Shown here in pieces: positions 1 through 12,087 of a DNA stretch of 64,000 bases. This stretch comes from Tigriopus japonicus (lineage: Eukaryota; Arthropoda; Copepoda; Harpacticoida; Harpacticidae), in NCBI GenBank assembly GCA_010645155.1, contig JAAGOF010000062.1:268405-332404 (forward strand), given 5' to 3'. The first letter of the stretch is position 1. Every line of letters starts with the position of its first letter. The notes under the pieces are model-generated. The model saw nothing but the letters and a program-made list of their open reading frames with translations, searched no databases and was not told where the DNA came from. The translations under genes and the position numbers were made by a program.

Positions 1-1967
<1,967 letters not shown>

Positions 1968-2122
1968 AAAAGAGGATAACCCACCCATCATATACCTATT
2001 TCCTGTCTGGCCAGTGGACCTTATTCCGCTAACAATTCACCGTGCCCATAGAAAATTCTTAGAGACCTCATCTATCCATCTATCCATATAAATATATAAA
2101 AAATGCCACCTAAATAGCGACC

Positions 2123-2128
2123 AATAAA
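2123..2128 (+). terminator. Poly(A) signal of the AMPK alpha gene
   Basis: A canonical AATAAA lies 156 bp after the AMPK alpha stop codon and about 330 bp before the next start codon. It is the best candidate for 3' end formation of that transcript. Confidence 0.6.
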
Positions 2129-2460
2129 AGTTCTCGAACTCAAGAGCACTCCTAATCTTTTCAAGAGGGCTAATCATCCTCGCCGGGAAATGACGGCCTT
2201 CAGATCAATAATCCACCTTCCAGAGGTGAAACTCGGACCCCGGCCAGCCCAACCTTTCTCATAAGAAGGCCGGCCTTGCCCTCGAGGGCCAGTTCCCCGG
2301 GTTGTATCTAGACGGAAAACGATCGCTCGTCCCCCAAACTCTCGGGCCTGCCAACAATCTCATTCCAATAACAGACCTTACTAGTTCATAAGGGTAGGAG
2401 GGACTTTCTTCCATTTCATCCAGGATTAAGATCCCAAGAGAAGGCGTGTTCACCGACAAC
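2129..2460 (+). promoter_or_regulatory. Short intergenic region with probable promoter and 5' UTR of the HSDL1-like gene
   Basis: Only about 330 bp separate the AMPK alpha poly(A) signal from the ATG at 2461, so the promoter and 5' leader of the next gene must be here or overlap the AMPK 3' UTR, unless the leader is spliced or trans-spliced. The stretch is visibly more GC-rich than the rest of the window (2220-2350). I see no TATA box or other motif that I would call with confidence. Confidence 0.35.
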
Positions 2461-5400
2461 ATGGCTACGGGTCGATTTAATGCGGGTGTGGACAGTGTCG
2501 AGCTGTTAATCCGGCAAATTAGCCAAGATTGGCGGCCTTATCGCGATGGTTTGGTGGCCTTGGGCGCCTTAGCCGCTCTACGATGGGGTTACCTGTCGAG
2601 TCGTTATCTGTGGCAAATGGGTGACCGAACCCTAAGGTCGCTTTGGAACCGACCCAAAGCCTTGGATTTGACCGATCGATGCGGACAATGGGCGGGTAAG
2701 AAGGGCATTGTTCAAATTGTGCCGTTGGAGACTGTTGAAAGCATGGATTTTGGATTGCAGTGTTAATCAATCCTTGTAAAGGCTTGGGATTCGCGTTGGC
2801 CTTGGAACTGGCTCAACGGAACGTGAACCTGTTGCTGGTGGACTTCAACGAGCACGCCCTCGACCTCTTCAAAGAGTACATTCTCAGTAAGTATTGGACG
2901 AACGTGAAACGTTGTTAGCTAGTGAGTACCTAATCCACAGGACACACTAACAAAACTAGGCTAATATTCAAAGAGAAACCTTAGGAGGTTATAAAGACTG
3001 GTCAATCTCGCCCCCGGATGATTCGGACAGGATTTTCATGTCCCCGAACCCTCCCCAAATGCCTCTTGAATCTATGTAGGAAAGCCTCCACTAGATGGCA
3101 TTGAAGAAAAATCGGGCCGGCCTCCGAGTACACCTGACCTCTGCTCTGTACGGACTCTCTCTCTCCTGGCATGTACGTGGTCGCTCAGGATCTCTCTGTA
3201 AAAGTCCATTGACCGGTCGCCATTGCATTGCATTGTCCTGCCATCCCATAACATCATCATCATCTTCATCATCATCCAGGATCCTCTTTGACTGTCTTCG
3301 TGGAGCCCGATCTCTTTCGGATGAGGCATGACCTATCGAGCTCTGGTGACGTGTCAACAACGCTTGTATCCCACCCTCCTCCTCCGGACGAGTCAACGCT
3401 GGACCTCAACCCCCTCTTGGGCCCCTAGTAGCTCTCCTACCTCGTCGTTATCTTTCTCGACATTATCAGTCCCAGTTACTAACTCGTTCAAAGTCAATTT
3501 TGGACGCAGTTGGTCAGGATTTATCGGCAAACGCACCATGACCACGATGCCTTTGTTCCCGGGCGTTCCACGCATTGAACTCTGTTCCGATCTCCAATCC
3601 ACCGAATTTGACGGGATCGTGGTGGTTTCGCATTCGGTTCAAGCTCTGCCCTTTGACGATTTGAAGCAACCGTTGAAAGCCGTCACCGACATCGATAAAA
3701 AGGCCGATGAAGGCCTTTTCCTCACGCCATGTCCTTTGCCGGCCAAGAGACTGATCTACTCGGGAACGGGCAAATTGGACAAGGATCATGATGATGTCCG
3801 CCGGTAAGATTGTTTCATTTTCGATGGAATACTGAAGATCCTATGAAAAGATTGCCTCTCTAGATATGCCGAAGCCGCCGAGAAAGGCGTGGCTCGAGCC
3901 ATCGAGGCCGGATGTCAATCTCCGTGTCTGTTCTTCAATGTCAAGAGCGAATTTACCCAAGCGGGGATTGTGGCCGCTTTAGGTGGCTTGAAGGCCCTTT
4001 ACGTTCCCCTGGAAATGCGAGAAGCCAAGCCTGAAAAGGCCACTAAGGTCCAGAAGATTGGTATCTTTGGCTCCGAGGACAAGGTTGGGGACAAAATGGA
4101 GCTGGTCAAGGCTTTGGAAGCCGGACGTATTGTCAGTCGTGATGTGGGCGGATCAGACCCTGAACGCATGGCTGCTCCAAGGTGAACCTCATATCTTATC
4201 TCGAGTGTTAGCAATTTAATGTAACAATCTAATGGCTGTTTCTAGGGTGGAAGAGTACATTCGCCATGCCTTTGAGAACACCGGCGTCAAGATCGAGGTC
4301 ATTCAGGGCCAAAAAACGTTTGAGCAGGATTACCCGTGTTTCGCAGCTGTCAATCGGTGTGCCAGTGCCATCCCTAGACACGATGGACGCATCATTTGGC
4401 TCACTTACGAGCCCGAAGGCCCGGTGGAAAAGACCTTGATGCTGGTGGGCAAAGGTGTCACCTATGACACCGGTGGTTTGGACATCAAGGCCGGAGGTAA
4501 TGCTCGTATTTCCTCTATTGATGTTACACATTACCGAATACTTACTTTTATCTCGATCCTTAGGCATCATGGCCGGCATGTGTCGGGACAAATGTGGAGC
4601 CGCCGACGTGGCCGGCATTCTCAAAGCCGTGTCCATTCTCAAGCCTAAGAACGTGAAGGTTGTCGGTGCCTTGGCTATGGTTCGAAATAGTTGTGGCTCC
4701 AATGGCTACGTTTCCGATGAAATCATCACTACTCGATCTGGGGTCCGACTTCGAGTAGGCAACACGGATGCCGAAGGTCGAATGGCCATGGCTGATGTTC
4801 TTTGTCACATGAAAGAGAAGGCTTTGAACGAGGTCAATCCTCATTTGATGACCATTGCCACTCTGACTGGACATGCAGCCAGAACTTATGGCGATTATAC
4901 GGCCATCATGGATAACGGACCGGCCAAAAAAGCAGGTTGCTCTCGCCGGATTCAGGATATCTCGGAAGAGTTTGGAAACCCCTTCGAAGTGAGCACCATT
5001 CGCCGCGAAGACTTTGATCACAACAAGGACAAATGCGGAGATTATGTCGAGCTCCTTCAGTGCAACGTGAGTCCAGGCAGTCCCAGTGCTCGAGGACATC
5101 AATGGGCTGGAGCTTTCCTAGTCACTGTGAGTACAATTTAAAGGCTGATATTAAACTGAGTATCATTGGATATATTTCTAAATGTTTCTAGGCCTCGGGA
5201 TTGGATAAGCACATGGTGCAATGTGAGAAGCCCATCAAGTATTCTCATCTGGATATCGCGGGATCATCGGGTTCTCTACCTGAACCTAATAAGGCTCCCA
5301 CTGTGGTGCCGCTAGTCATGAATGCCTTGGGAGCTTGGTAAAACTATGATAAGACTCAAAATCAAATCAATCGAGTAGCTTCTCAACAACATCCGGGGGC

Positions 5401-8400
5401 TGATTAACTGTCAATGAATATGTTTCCAACCTGATTTTATATCGCTTTCTCTACCTGATATGAATAAACCAGTAACCATGATTCAATAGCCTTTCAATAC
5501 TAAGTCTGCCGTGTAAAAAGCGAGATGCATCATGTTCGACGAAAACTAATTCCCAAGAATTCTGCTTTGTTCCAGGAGAATGTGAGTGCAAAATCGAGAT
5601 CATTTCCGTGGCCTGCGGATTAAAACTGCACTCGGAGAATTTGGCTGCACAAGAGATTGCAGACAACATCCGCAAAATGAACATCCGTCTATTATTCAAC
5701 ATCTGTGGATTTCCGCACAAGGAACACCAAAAATCCGCTGACGACGTGAGTGCTCAAAATCTGGAACAAAGGAGGAACAAACCCGTCGAAAGGCTTAATT
5801 TAAGATTTAGGATGCTCTCTTCTGTCAACGGGGACCAATTTATGGGCGGCTGAGACAATTGACAATTTGTCGTTCAAGACGCAGCAAATCAGTCTCAAGA
5901 CAAGATGAAGTCGTTTATTAGATTGCCTTCAAGGAAAAAAGGCTGGATTAGCAATTGCGAGAAACGATTAGGTCTTGTGCCATGATTTGGAGTTGGTTCG
6001 AGGCCTTTCCACGTTTTGTTTGTAAATTGGACTGTGTCTACTCGAACTTGATCCAATCTGACTGAGCTCATCTCAGTGGGAGCTTTTGAGTTGACATCCG
6101 TGAAATGAGAGAATATTCATGTCAAACTGAGGCAACAACAGAAAGCACTAAAGTCAGGGCTCAAAGTACATACACATCTTCATTGTATTGGCTCTCTTTC
6201 TTTCTATTGAGTGTTGCATTGAAAAGCTTAAAAGGATCAGCAGTTTTGAGGCAAGGAATATAATAACGAGGATATTGATTCATGGGAAACGAACTTGGGT
6301 TGTGTTCCAAGGTTGCTCGTCATTGTAACGAAGCCAGAGGCTCTTTGTTTCTGGGATCTTGGTTGAACACAAAGGGTCTCGGTTAACATCTTCATGGTTG
6401 GATTTGCAAATGCACTTTTTTCTCGGGTTTCCTTGGAAATTAGGAAAACCGCCTGTAGGAATGGCATTGCCGACATCAATCTGGTTAAAAATGCCATGGC
6501 AAATCACCACAAAATTGCCGTGAGTGTGCTTTTGCTCTGTTAGAATAAAAGCTCGATGAATTAGTCAACCAGCTACCAAAAGGGTTCGATCTTTGGCTGA
6601 TATTGTTTATTTGGCTGAAAGCCAATTTTCCAATTCGTACTTTCATCAAACTTTTTTCGTTTACGTTGCCGGATCAACCATTCGTCCAAATGGGATCACC
6701 AATTTCGAAATTGTATTTGGATCAAATCTTTTAGTAAAGAGCACTCTGACAAATTTGGGCAATATTTCCTAACAAATTCTTTTCTCGACGAAGGGCCCTT
6801 TTTTTAAGAGTGGTCATGCACACTGTCAAAAAAACTGACAAAAGTAATCCAATGCCATTTCCGAAATAATTATTGTACTCTCGGTCTTGGCATCTCGAAT
6901 AACCTTGAAATTGGAAGAGCCTATGAAAGCTGATTAACGAGCAACGAGTTTATAGCGACCACAATAAATCAATGAAAAGTTGCGGCTTATTTTTCTGCTA
7001 TCTTGTTCAAATGGCAAATTACCCTTGCGCTATCTTTTCTTTGAATGATTCCCTTAGAGTATAAAAACCCCATTGAGTTTTTTTTGCGACAAAAGATGAA
7101 TCTCAAACCTCATGAAGTTATGAAAATGTACATAGGTGTTTTGATGAGAGCTTTTCATCTTTTTGAAAAGTCTGATCTGTTGGACGGGGAAAAACAAAAA
7201 CAAGATGTTCATTAGAACTCCCATTAAAAAGTCTGGGATCAATAACACAGACCGTCAGCTTTGATGATACCCTACACTGGATTTACGGCTCATGGAAGTC
7301 TTGCCAATACCTCGTTAGTCTTACTATCCCGGGCAAAACCTCCTCATTGCTTTTTTGGGTATTTTAGATATCCATGACTCCACAAATCAACTCGTTTCTG
7401 ACGTTCCATTCTAAGATTGCCCTGACCTCGCAATTGATCTTCGAAATGTTGGTTCAAAGTCAAAGAAACGAGAATGGATCCATCGTCTTCAACATTGGGG
7501 CCTATTATCCCAACTTTGGATCCCAAGATTGGATGGAATTCAAAGCCTTGCAAGTGAGTCTCTCACCAACCACAAATACATTAGTAGACGACAGCGGAGA
7601 AACAGAGACATGAAACCATCTCTTTGTCTTTTACACTTGGTCATTGAATGAACTCAGTGTCAGATCAATCCTCATCTGTTTCTCTCCTTTGCAGTCCTAT
7701 GGTACTGGCCTTCAACAACTCTCTGAAAGAGACGACGGTACCAAGAGCCGTCTGAACATTGTGGGTGTACAGTACATTAACTACTTCACTCGAAACGGGT
7801 AAGTGTACGTTCAACCCCCAAGAAGTGTATAACTGATTTACGCATGAAAGTTTTTGTCAGTTAATTAAGTCATCGCAGCTTATCTGCTTCACCGCTTAAC
7901 TGCAAGACAATTACTGTCAATGTCGGATGGAATTATCAAACCGGATTGGCTGGAGCGTAGAGGATATCGATCAAGCAGTTAAGCGGAAAAGCTACGTAAA
8001 TATTAGTTATTGAAGCAACATCTAATTAGAAGGTTACAGTGGAAATATTGTTTTCTAAGATGAATAAAAAAACGTGCACGTTAGCAAACCTGTTCAGGTT
8101 CAAAGGCCTGTTCTCGATCATACTTAATGTGTTGGTAAAAGTTGGGCATAACTTTTGTGTTATTGTAATTTGATTCAAATTTAGGCTGAAACGTGTATGT
8201 GACAAGAAAGATCGTCGAGCACTTGGTCAAAAAGTTGCCCTTGTACCGGGTGTTTAAAAGAAACGAAACGCCTAATTATGTATATCGCCTATAAATCCTG
8301 ATTGAAGTCAATTATGAAACTCACTTGCATTGGATATAATTGGCCAAATACTTGGCTTGAAGAGTCAGAAAAAGTAATTTTCCAAATTCCATATTTGAGC

Positions 8401-9593
8401 GACGACGATTTTTCCCGTGAAAGGTCATTTCTGAAAACAGATCGTTCGAGACTCCGTCTATTTTTCTCCCATCCGAAATTTGGCTAAAATCGAAAATAAG
8501 GCGACATTGCGGGAATAAAAGCACATGTATTATAAGAATTGTTATCCGTTGCATCTTTTTGAGCTTAATACAATCTTATGTGAGATCAGCCATTTCCGAG
8601 TTGCGGACATAGTTTCCTGTTCCGTTTCTTATGAATCACCCAGTAAATGTACGTTTGTAAATTCAACCTTCATCGAGGCTGGAGAACAAGTGCTCGGCCA
8701 TCTGATTCCATTAGTTCTAATCCCCAGACAGAAGAAATGGATCGATTTTGATTGTCTTGGAAACAGCCTCCAATCAATTAAGCTGGAGCACATTTTTATC
8801 ACTAAACACAGACTTGGGTCATTTGGTTGTTCACACATTGTAATTATTTGCAATTACCTAAAAAAATTATAATAATTAGTTGATTTGCCAGAAAAAAGTT
8901 TTGAACAGTCTTCGAAAATTGGCAGTAGTGGTTACAAATGTTAGCCTTGGTTGTCATTAAAACCTATTTTTTTGGACTCGCTAAAAAAGTTGTCAAAACT
9001 AACTTTTGGACACAAAAACAAGCAAAATTGGTTGATTAGGCCAAAGTCCTGTATTGAATAGCCTTTAGGCTGGAAAAGTTCCATATTCTTTCCACTATTC
9101 CTTTATCATAGTTTTATATGTCAAATGTAGGTTATTATGGAATTACACGTGTATTATAGTGTTGGTAAAAGATTAACATCCAGAAAACGTTTTCGAATTT
9201 GCACTCAAAAACTCCCTAAGTCTGCCTTAATGTGTGACATACAGTACGTTAGAGAGTGTATCTCCGTACTTGAAGATGCGCAACCAGTTGTTCTTTCAAC
9301 CGTGTGTCTCTTGCTGTCGCAAGTTTCTCTGTCAGAGGCCGCTTGTGGTTGGCTTGTTCGTTGGTTCGTTATCATGGTCAATCATCCTGATTGGTGTTCT
9401 CTGTTTCAGCTCGGCCTCTTCCATATGGTCCTCATCTATGGGCTATCTTCTTCCGACCGCTAAATCGTATGCCACGAGTTTGTTGGCCAAATTGGAACGA
9501 GGCCAAGAGCATCTTTGGGTGGTGTCTTGGCGTCACTTTATGATCATGGGGATGCTCAACCTGTGTCCCTACCTCCAATTCCCTTCTCAATGA
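2461..9593 (+). CDS. HSDL1: HSDL1-type inactive hydroxysteroid dehydrogenase-like SDR protein, six exons, hosting another gene in intron 2
   Basis: Exons are 2461-2695, 2761-2886, 5576-5745, 7368-7553, 7695-7798 and 9410-9593 (TGA at 9591-9593). Every junction has GT-AG borders and matching phase, giving 334 residues, close to the ~330 of vertebrate HSDL1. The order of blocks matches that family: N-terminal hydrophobic stretch (about residues 29-45, DGLVALGALAALRW), RCGQWAVLINP leading into the Rossmann fold, KGLG at 85-88, RLLFNICG at 158-165 (the NNxG position), GSIVFNIG at 214-221, and YLLPTAKSYA near the C terminus. The ATG at 2461 has a good context (AACATGG). Active-site residues look lost: the cofactor motif is INPCKGLG instead of TGxxxGxG, the catalytic Ser position reads NIGA, and the YxxxK motif reads WMEFK (232-236), keeping only Lys. 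HSDL1 itself has Phe for Tyr, so a non-enzymatic or modified SDR is likely. Intron 2 (2887-5575) contains a complete aminopeptidase gene. An ordinary HSD17B12-type enzyme is unlikely given the missing residues. Confidence 0.87.
2887..3327 (+). promoter_or_regulatory. Start of HSDL1 intron 2; probable promoter and leader of the nested aminopeptidase
   Basis: The stretch starts with a strong donor (GTAAGT at 2887) and ends at the first in-frame ATG of the nested aminopeptidase. It must hold the promoter and 5' UTR of that gene unless the gene is expressed only from the host promoter. A short CAT/CTT trinucleotide microsatellite lies at about 3253-3278. No core promoter motif is distinct enough to name. 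Confidence 0.35.
3328..5341 (+). CDS. M17 leucyl aminopeptidase-type metallopeptidase (W07G4.4-like), nested in an intron
   Basis: M17 enzymes remove N-terminal residues from peptides using two divalent metal ions. Exons: 3328-3803, 3864-4181, 4246-4496, 4564-5126 and 5192-5341 (TAA 5339-5341), all GT-AG with matching phases and introns of 60-67 nt. From 3328 the product is 585 residues; from the ATG at 3538 (context CACCATGA) it is 515, closer to the usual length of the nematode W07G4.4-like branch. Numbering from 3328, all M17 key residues are visible: metal ligands K334 and D339 in GKGVTYDTGG, D357 in CRDKCGAAD, D417 and E419 in NTDAEGRM, and catalytic K346 (LDIK) and R421. A typical C-terminal HLDIAGSSG block follows. 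The extra ~70 N-terminal residues lack Asp and Glu and are rich in Arg, Ser and Thr, as in a mitochondrial presequence, so alternative starts could give mitochondrial and cytosolic forms. The whole gene lies within intron 2 of the HSDL1-like gene, on the same strand. Confidence 0.94.
5463..5468 (+). terminator. Poly(A) signal of the nested aminopeptidase
   Basis: AATAAA lies 122 bp after the aminopeptidase stop codon and 107 bp before the acceptor of HSDL1 exon 3 (AG at 5574-5575). It is well placed to end the nested transcript, and the host transcript must ignore it. Confidence 0.6.
5746..7367 (+). other. Intron 3 of the HSDL1-like gene
   Basis: It runs from the donor GTGAGT at 5746 to an acceptor in TTTTAG at 7362-7367. 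I looked for a second nested gene and found none: the open frames near 5600-5850 are read-through of exon 3, and those at 6237-6510 resemble nothing I know. No repeat from elsewhere in the window is recognised here. Confidence 0.7.
7799..9409 (+). other. Intron 5 of the HSDL1-like gene, with a short inverted repeat
   Basis: The donor is GTAAGT at 7799 and the acceptor is TTTCAG at 9404-9409. The only structure I see is a 12 bp perfect inverted repeat, CCGCTTAACTGC at 7892-7903 and GCAGTTAAGCGG at 7975-7986, possibly the remains of a small MITE. Open frames at 8302-8872 and 9137-9463 are non-coding by appearance or overlap exon 6 in another frame. Confidence 0.65.
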
Positions 9594-9780
9594 AATCAAA
9601 TTTGATTTGTTGTGATACGATAGGAACAAGCGACTCTGCTGTCCATGAAAAGTGCAGTATTTGATTGGAAGATTGTGACTCTGTAAAGGCAAGAAAACTT
9701 AAATATCCCTATGTACATATGTGTAACTGCACCGCTCCCACATGATCTTCGCAATACGATATGTAATGTATCAAAGCCGC

Positions 9781-9786
9781 AATAAA
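9781..9786 (+). terminator. Poly(A) signal of the HSDL1-like gene
   Basis: AATAAA occurs 188 bp after the stop codon at 9591-9593 and is the first canonical signal downstream of it. It is followed by repeat-rich, gene-free sequence. Confidence 0.55.
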
Positions 9787-10097
9787 TTACGGCCTTCGTC
9801 CAAACACTTATTGAATGATTTAGGTTAAATTGGTATTGCAAGTTCTCAATGTATCAAAGTCCTTGAAATGACTTTCTCCAACATGCCAATTTCTGTAGTT
9901 TCTTAAATAAGCACAAAAACAAACAACATTACACACTTTTTATGGTCTTTGCCTTGATTTTGTTTCGCTCCTAAGACCTTTTCTAAAGCAACGCAATCGT
10001 TCTAAATGATGACATAGTACTTCACCCCAAATTATTTGGCATTTTTTTGATAATATACTCTTGCGATGTTTTTTTGGCTGTCATTGTGGGGACAGGT

Positions 10098-10150
10098 ACG
10101 GTTTTAATTTTTCTCTGTGACCATCTTCGACACTAGAAAAATTAAACCGT
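10098..10150. repeat. Short hairpin
   Basis: ACGGTTTTAATTTTTCT at 10098-10114 is complementary to AGAAAAATTAAACCGT at 10135-10150, apart from one extra A, with a 20 nt loop. It sits just outside the left arm of the inverted-repeat element that follows and may be part of its terminus. Confidence 0.6.
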
Positions 10151-10188
10151 GTTAACGAGTATTTCCTGTAATGTCTCAAAACGACAAT

Positions 10189-11203
10189 GAGCTGGAGCTG
10201 GAAAAGTCATTTGTAAGTTCCAAAAACATTTGAGACCAGTTTTGAGGTGGAGAGACAATGCCTCGCGCACATTTACTGGTGCGGCAAAAAATCCTTACAT
10301 TTAGTTTTTGCAAAATAAATTAAGACTGTTTTCACAGTCTAGGTCAGGAGTCGGCAACCACTTTTGGGTCAAAGCCTACTAAATGGGTGGAGTGAAAAAT
10401 CCCTTCTGGCCAACGAACTTGTGACCACCATACGATCCGAATGCCATTCCATTGAATTATACTTTTTGGGTGCACGTCAAGGCCAAGGCCTGCAGTCTGT
10501 CACCCAAACATTGATGCCCTCAAGGCATTCGTCAGCTAGCAATAGGATGCAATACCCGAGGACTGCATGTCAAAGGATGCAGGCTTTGTGTGGCCGCCTC
10601 GAGGCCATCATTGCTATTGAAGGGGCGCGTACATCAATGATTAGAATTGGCAAGACATCATATTTGTTATTTTTTGATATTTTGTTCATGAAGTATCACT
10701 GGTTGCCCAAATTTATCTTGATGAACTTCCAGATTGAAAGTGAAAAGATTTGTTGCACGGGCCAGAAATTGATGTAATGTCACTTAAAACACGCTTAAAA
10801 ACTCAAAAAAATATAAAAAATATTTTCTTTAGTATAATTGTTATGAACAATTCGGTTGATAATGGTTTAAAATGTTGGTGGAAATGTGGATGAATTTTGC
10901 CGCTCAATTTTCATTGTCTGTTTTCGAACACTGTTCTCGAAGGACACAATCGGACCTTTTTTTAACCCGAAATATAAGGGTGCAAAAAATATTTTTTCAA
11001 ATTTCAGGTTCCATGAGGCCACTGTAAGAATGGTAGAAAGGAAAATTCCGAAATTTGTTATTAAGCATATTTTAAGAGTCATTATATATTTTTTTGACCC
11101 GTGACGTAATCAGCAGACCTCGATAACAAATATGGCATTGTCCCTTCACCTCAAAACTGGTCCGAATTATATGTGGATCTTAAAAAATGATTTCTCCAGC
11201 TCA
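10189..11203. mobile_element. About 1 kb element with ~75 bp terminal inverted repeats
   Basis: The left arm (10189-10264), reading from GCTGGAG through GAGACCAGTTTTGAGGTG to GACAATGCC, is inversely repeated at 11132-11203 (GGCATTGTC... CACCTCAAAACTGGTC ... CTCCAGCTC), about 80% identical over ~75 bp. The interior is AT-rich, has no transposase frame I recognise, and contains at 10344 a piece resembling a hAT MITE end (CAGGAGTCGGCAACC) without a matching right end. This looks like an old non-autonomous DNA transposon with a nested fragment. The 137-codon open frame at 10364-10777 lies inside it and is not supported as a gene. Target duplications were not found. Confidence 0.5.
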
Positions 11204-11419
11204 ATTAAAAGCCTTGATAACCAGTTTTTAGTTACATCTTACGGTATAGAATTGACATTTTGAGTTGAGGGAGTTGGTGGTGCCGAAAATTTAAAAGATC
11301 TCTTTCTTAATATTTTCGGCACATTTTGAAAGAACCAAACCCTGGGAGTTTAAAGCCAAATACGTTTTTGGTCTCGGGTTTGTTTTTCAGAGAACACTAA
11401 CGAACCCTGTAATAACATG

Positions 11420-11777
11420 GCAAGCAGTCGTAGCGTAGTGGTTGAGCATTCGCCACCTACCCTCAACATCTCTGGTTCGAATCCCGGGCCTGCCGGGTCC
11501 TAGTGGCCTGTGGTATTAACCAAGAAGCACTGGAATCATGGATTGGGAGGCTAGCAATAAAAATAATGATTTCCAGTAAGAACGATTCAATTACGTTCTT
11601 CTGCAAATGAGACCTTGCATATGTTGACAAGAATACGTAATTCAATTTTCAGCTCAATCGAACGTCGGAGACAAAAGTTATGCTCACTCAAATTCAGTGC
11701 AAATCTTATCGAGAATGAATGAACTAGCCCTTTTGTGGTAATCGTTTTACCGCAAAAGGGCGAGTTCATTCATTTTA
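11420..11777 (+). mobile_element. tRNA-derived SINE head joined to a body ending in a hairpin hinge (copy 1)
   Basis: An RNA polymerase III type A box (TAGCGTAGTGG, 11431-11441) and a perfect B box (GGTTCGAATCC, 11474-11484) are spaced as in a tRNA, but no cloverleaf can close, so this is a SINE head and not a tRNA gene. The body from about 11515 (AAGAAGCACTGGAATCATGG) to about 11735 recurs in inverted form at 17005-17167, twice at 17807-18245 and at the window end. It finishes in a hinge palindrome: 11714-11741 pairs with 11747-11774 with two mismatches in 28, across a 5 nt loop. The second arm is cut off after the hinge. Confidence 0.7.
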
Positions 11778-11931
11778 TTTCCGTTACGGAAAGTGGAACC
11801 CCCTGGTATAAGCAATACTTTCTTTTGGTTCTGGATTCTTACCCTCCCCTGGGAGAATGTAGCATTTTCTACCGGGAAAATATTAGTGACAACAAGCTTT
11901 ACGGGGCCCATGTGGGAACAGGGGGTTTTGG

Positions 11932-12075
11932 GTGGGGAGAAGTAAGCGGGAGAAGTAAGTGGGAGAAGAAAGTGGGAGAAGTAAGTGGGAGAAGTAAGTA
12001 GTAGAAGTAAGTGGGAGAAGTAAGCGGGAGAAGTAAGTGCGAGAAGTAAGTGCGAGAAGGAAGCGGGAGAAGTGA
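11932..12075. repeat. 13 bp minisatellite, 11 units
   Basis: Eleven tandem copies of a unit close to GTGGGAGAAGTAA occupy this stretch; the first is 14 bp and the others 13 bp, with substitutions such as GCGGG, GTGCG and GTAGT. One strand is almost pure purine plus T. The period is not a multiple of three and the surrounding open frame (11735-12001) just reads through it. Confidence 0.9.
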
Positions 12076-12087
12076 GCATGATAAGTA

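Noticed and set aside
2446..2766. HSDL1 start at GTG 2446 and reading through to 2766
   Set aside because: The GTG is only an alternative start codon in the same frame; ATG 2461 has good context, and a donor at 2696 ends exon 1 with correct phase.
5608..5853. Independent small gene starting at 5608
   Set aside because: It is exon 3 of the HSDL1-like gene plus intron read-through after the donor at 5746.
9137..9463. Independent ORF in intron 5
   Set aside because: It is in a different frame from exon 6, which starts at 9410 in the phase required by exon 5; no motif is present in the alternative frame.
10364..10777. 137-codon open frame as a gene
   Set aside because: It lies inside an inverted-repeat element, starts near a hAT MITE end and has no recognisable domain.
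11431..11500. A functional tRNA gene
   Set aside because: A and B boxes are good, but the acceptor and D stems do not pair and the sequence continues into a repeated body, so it is a SINE head.
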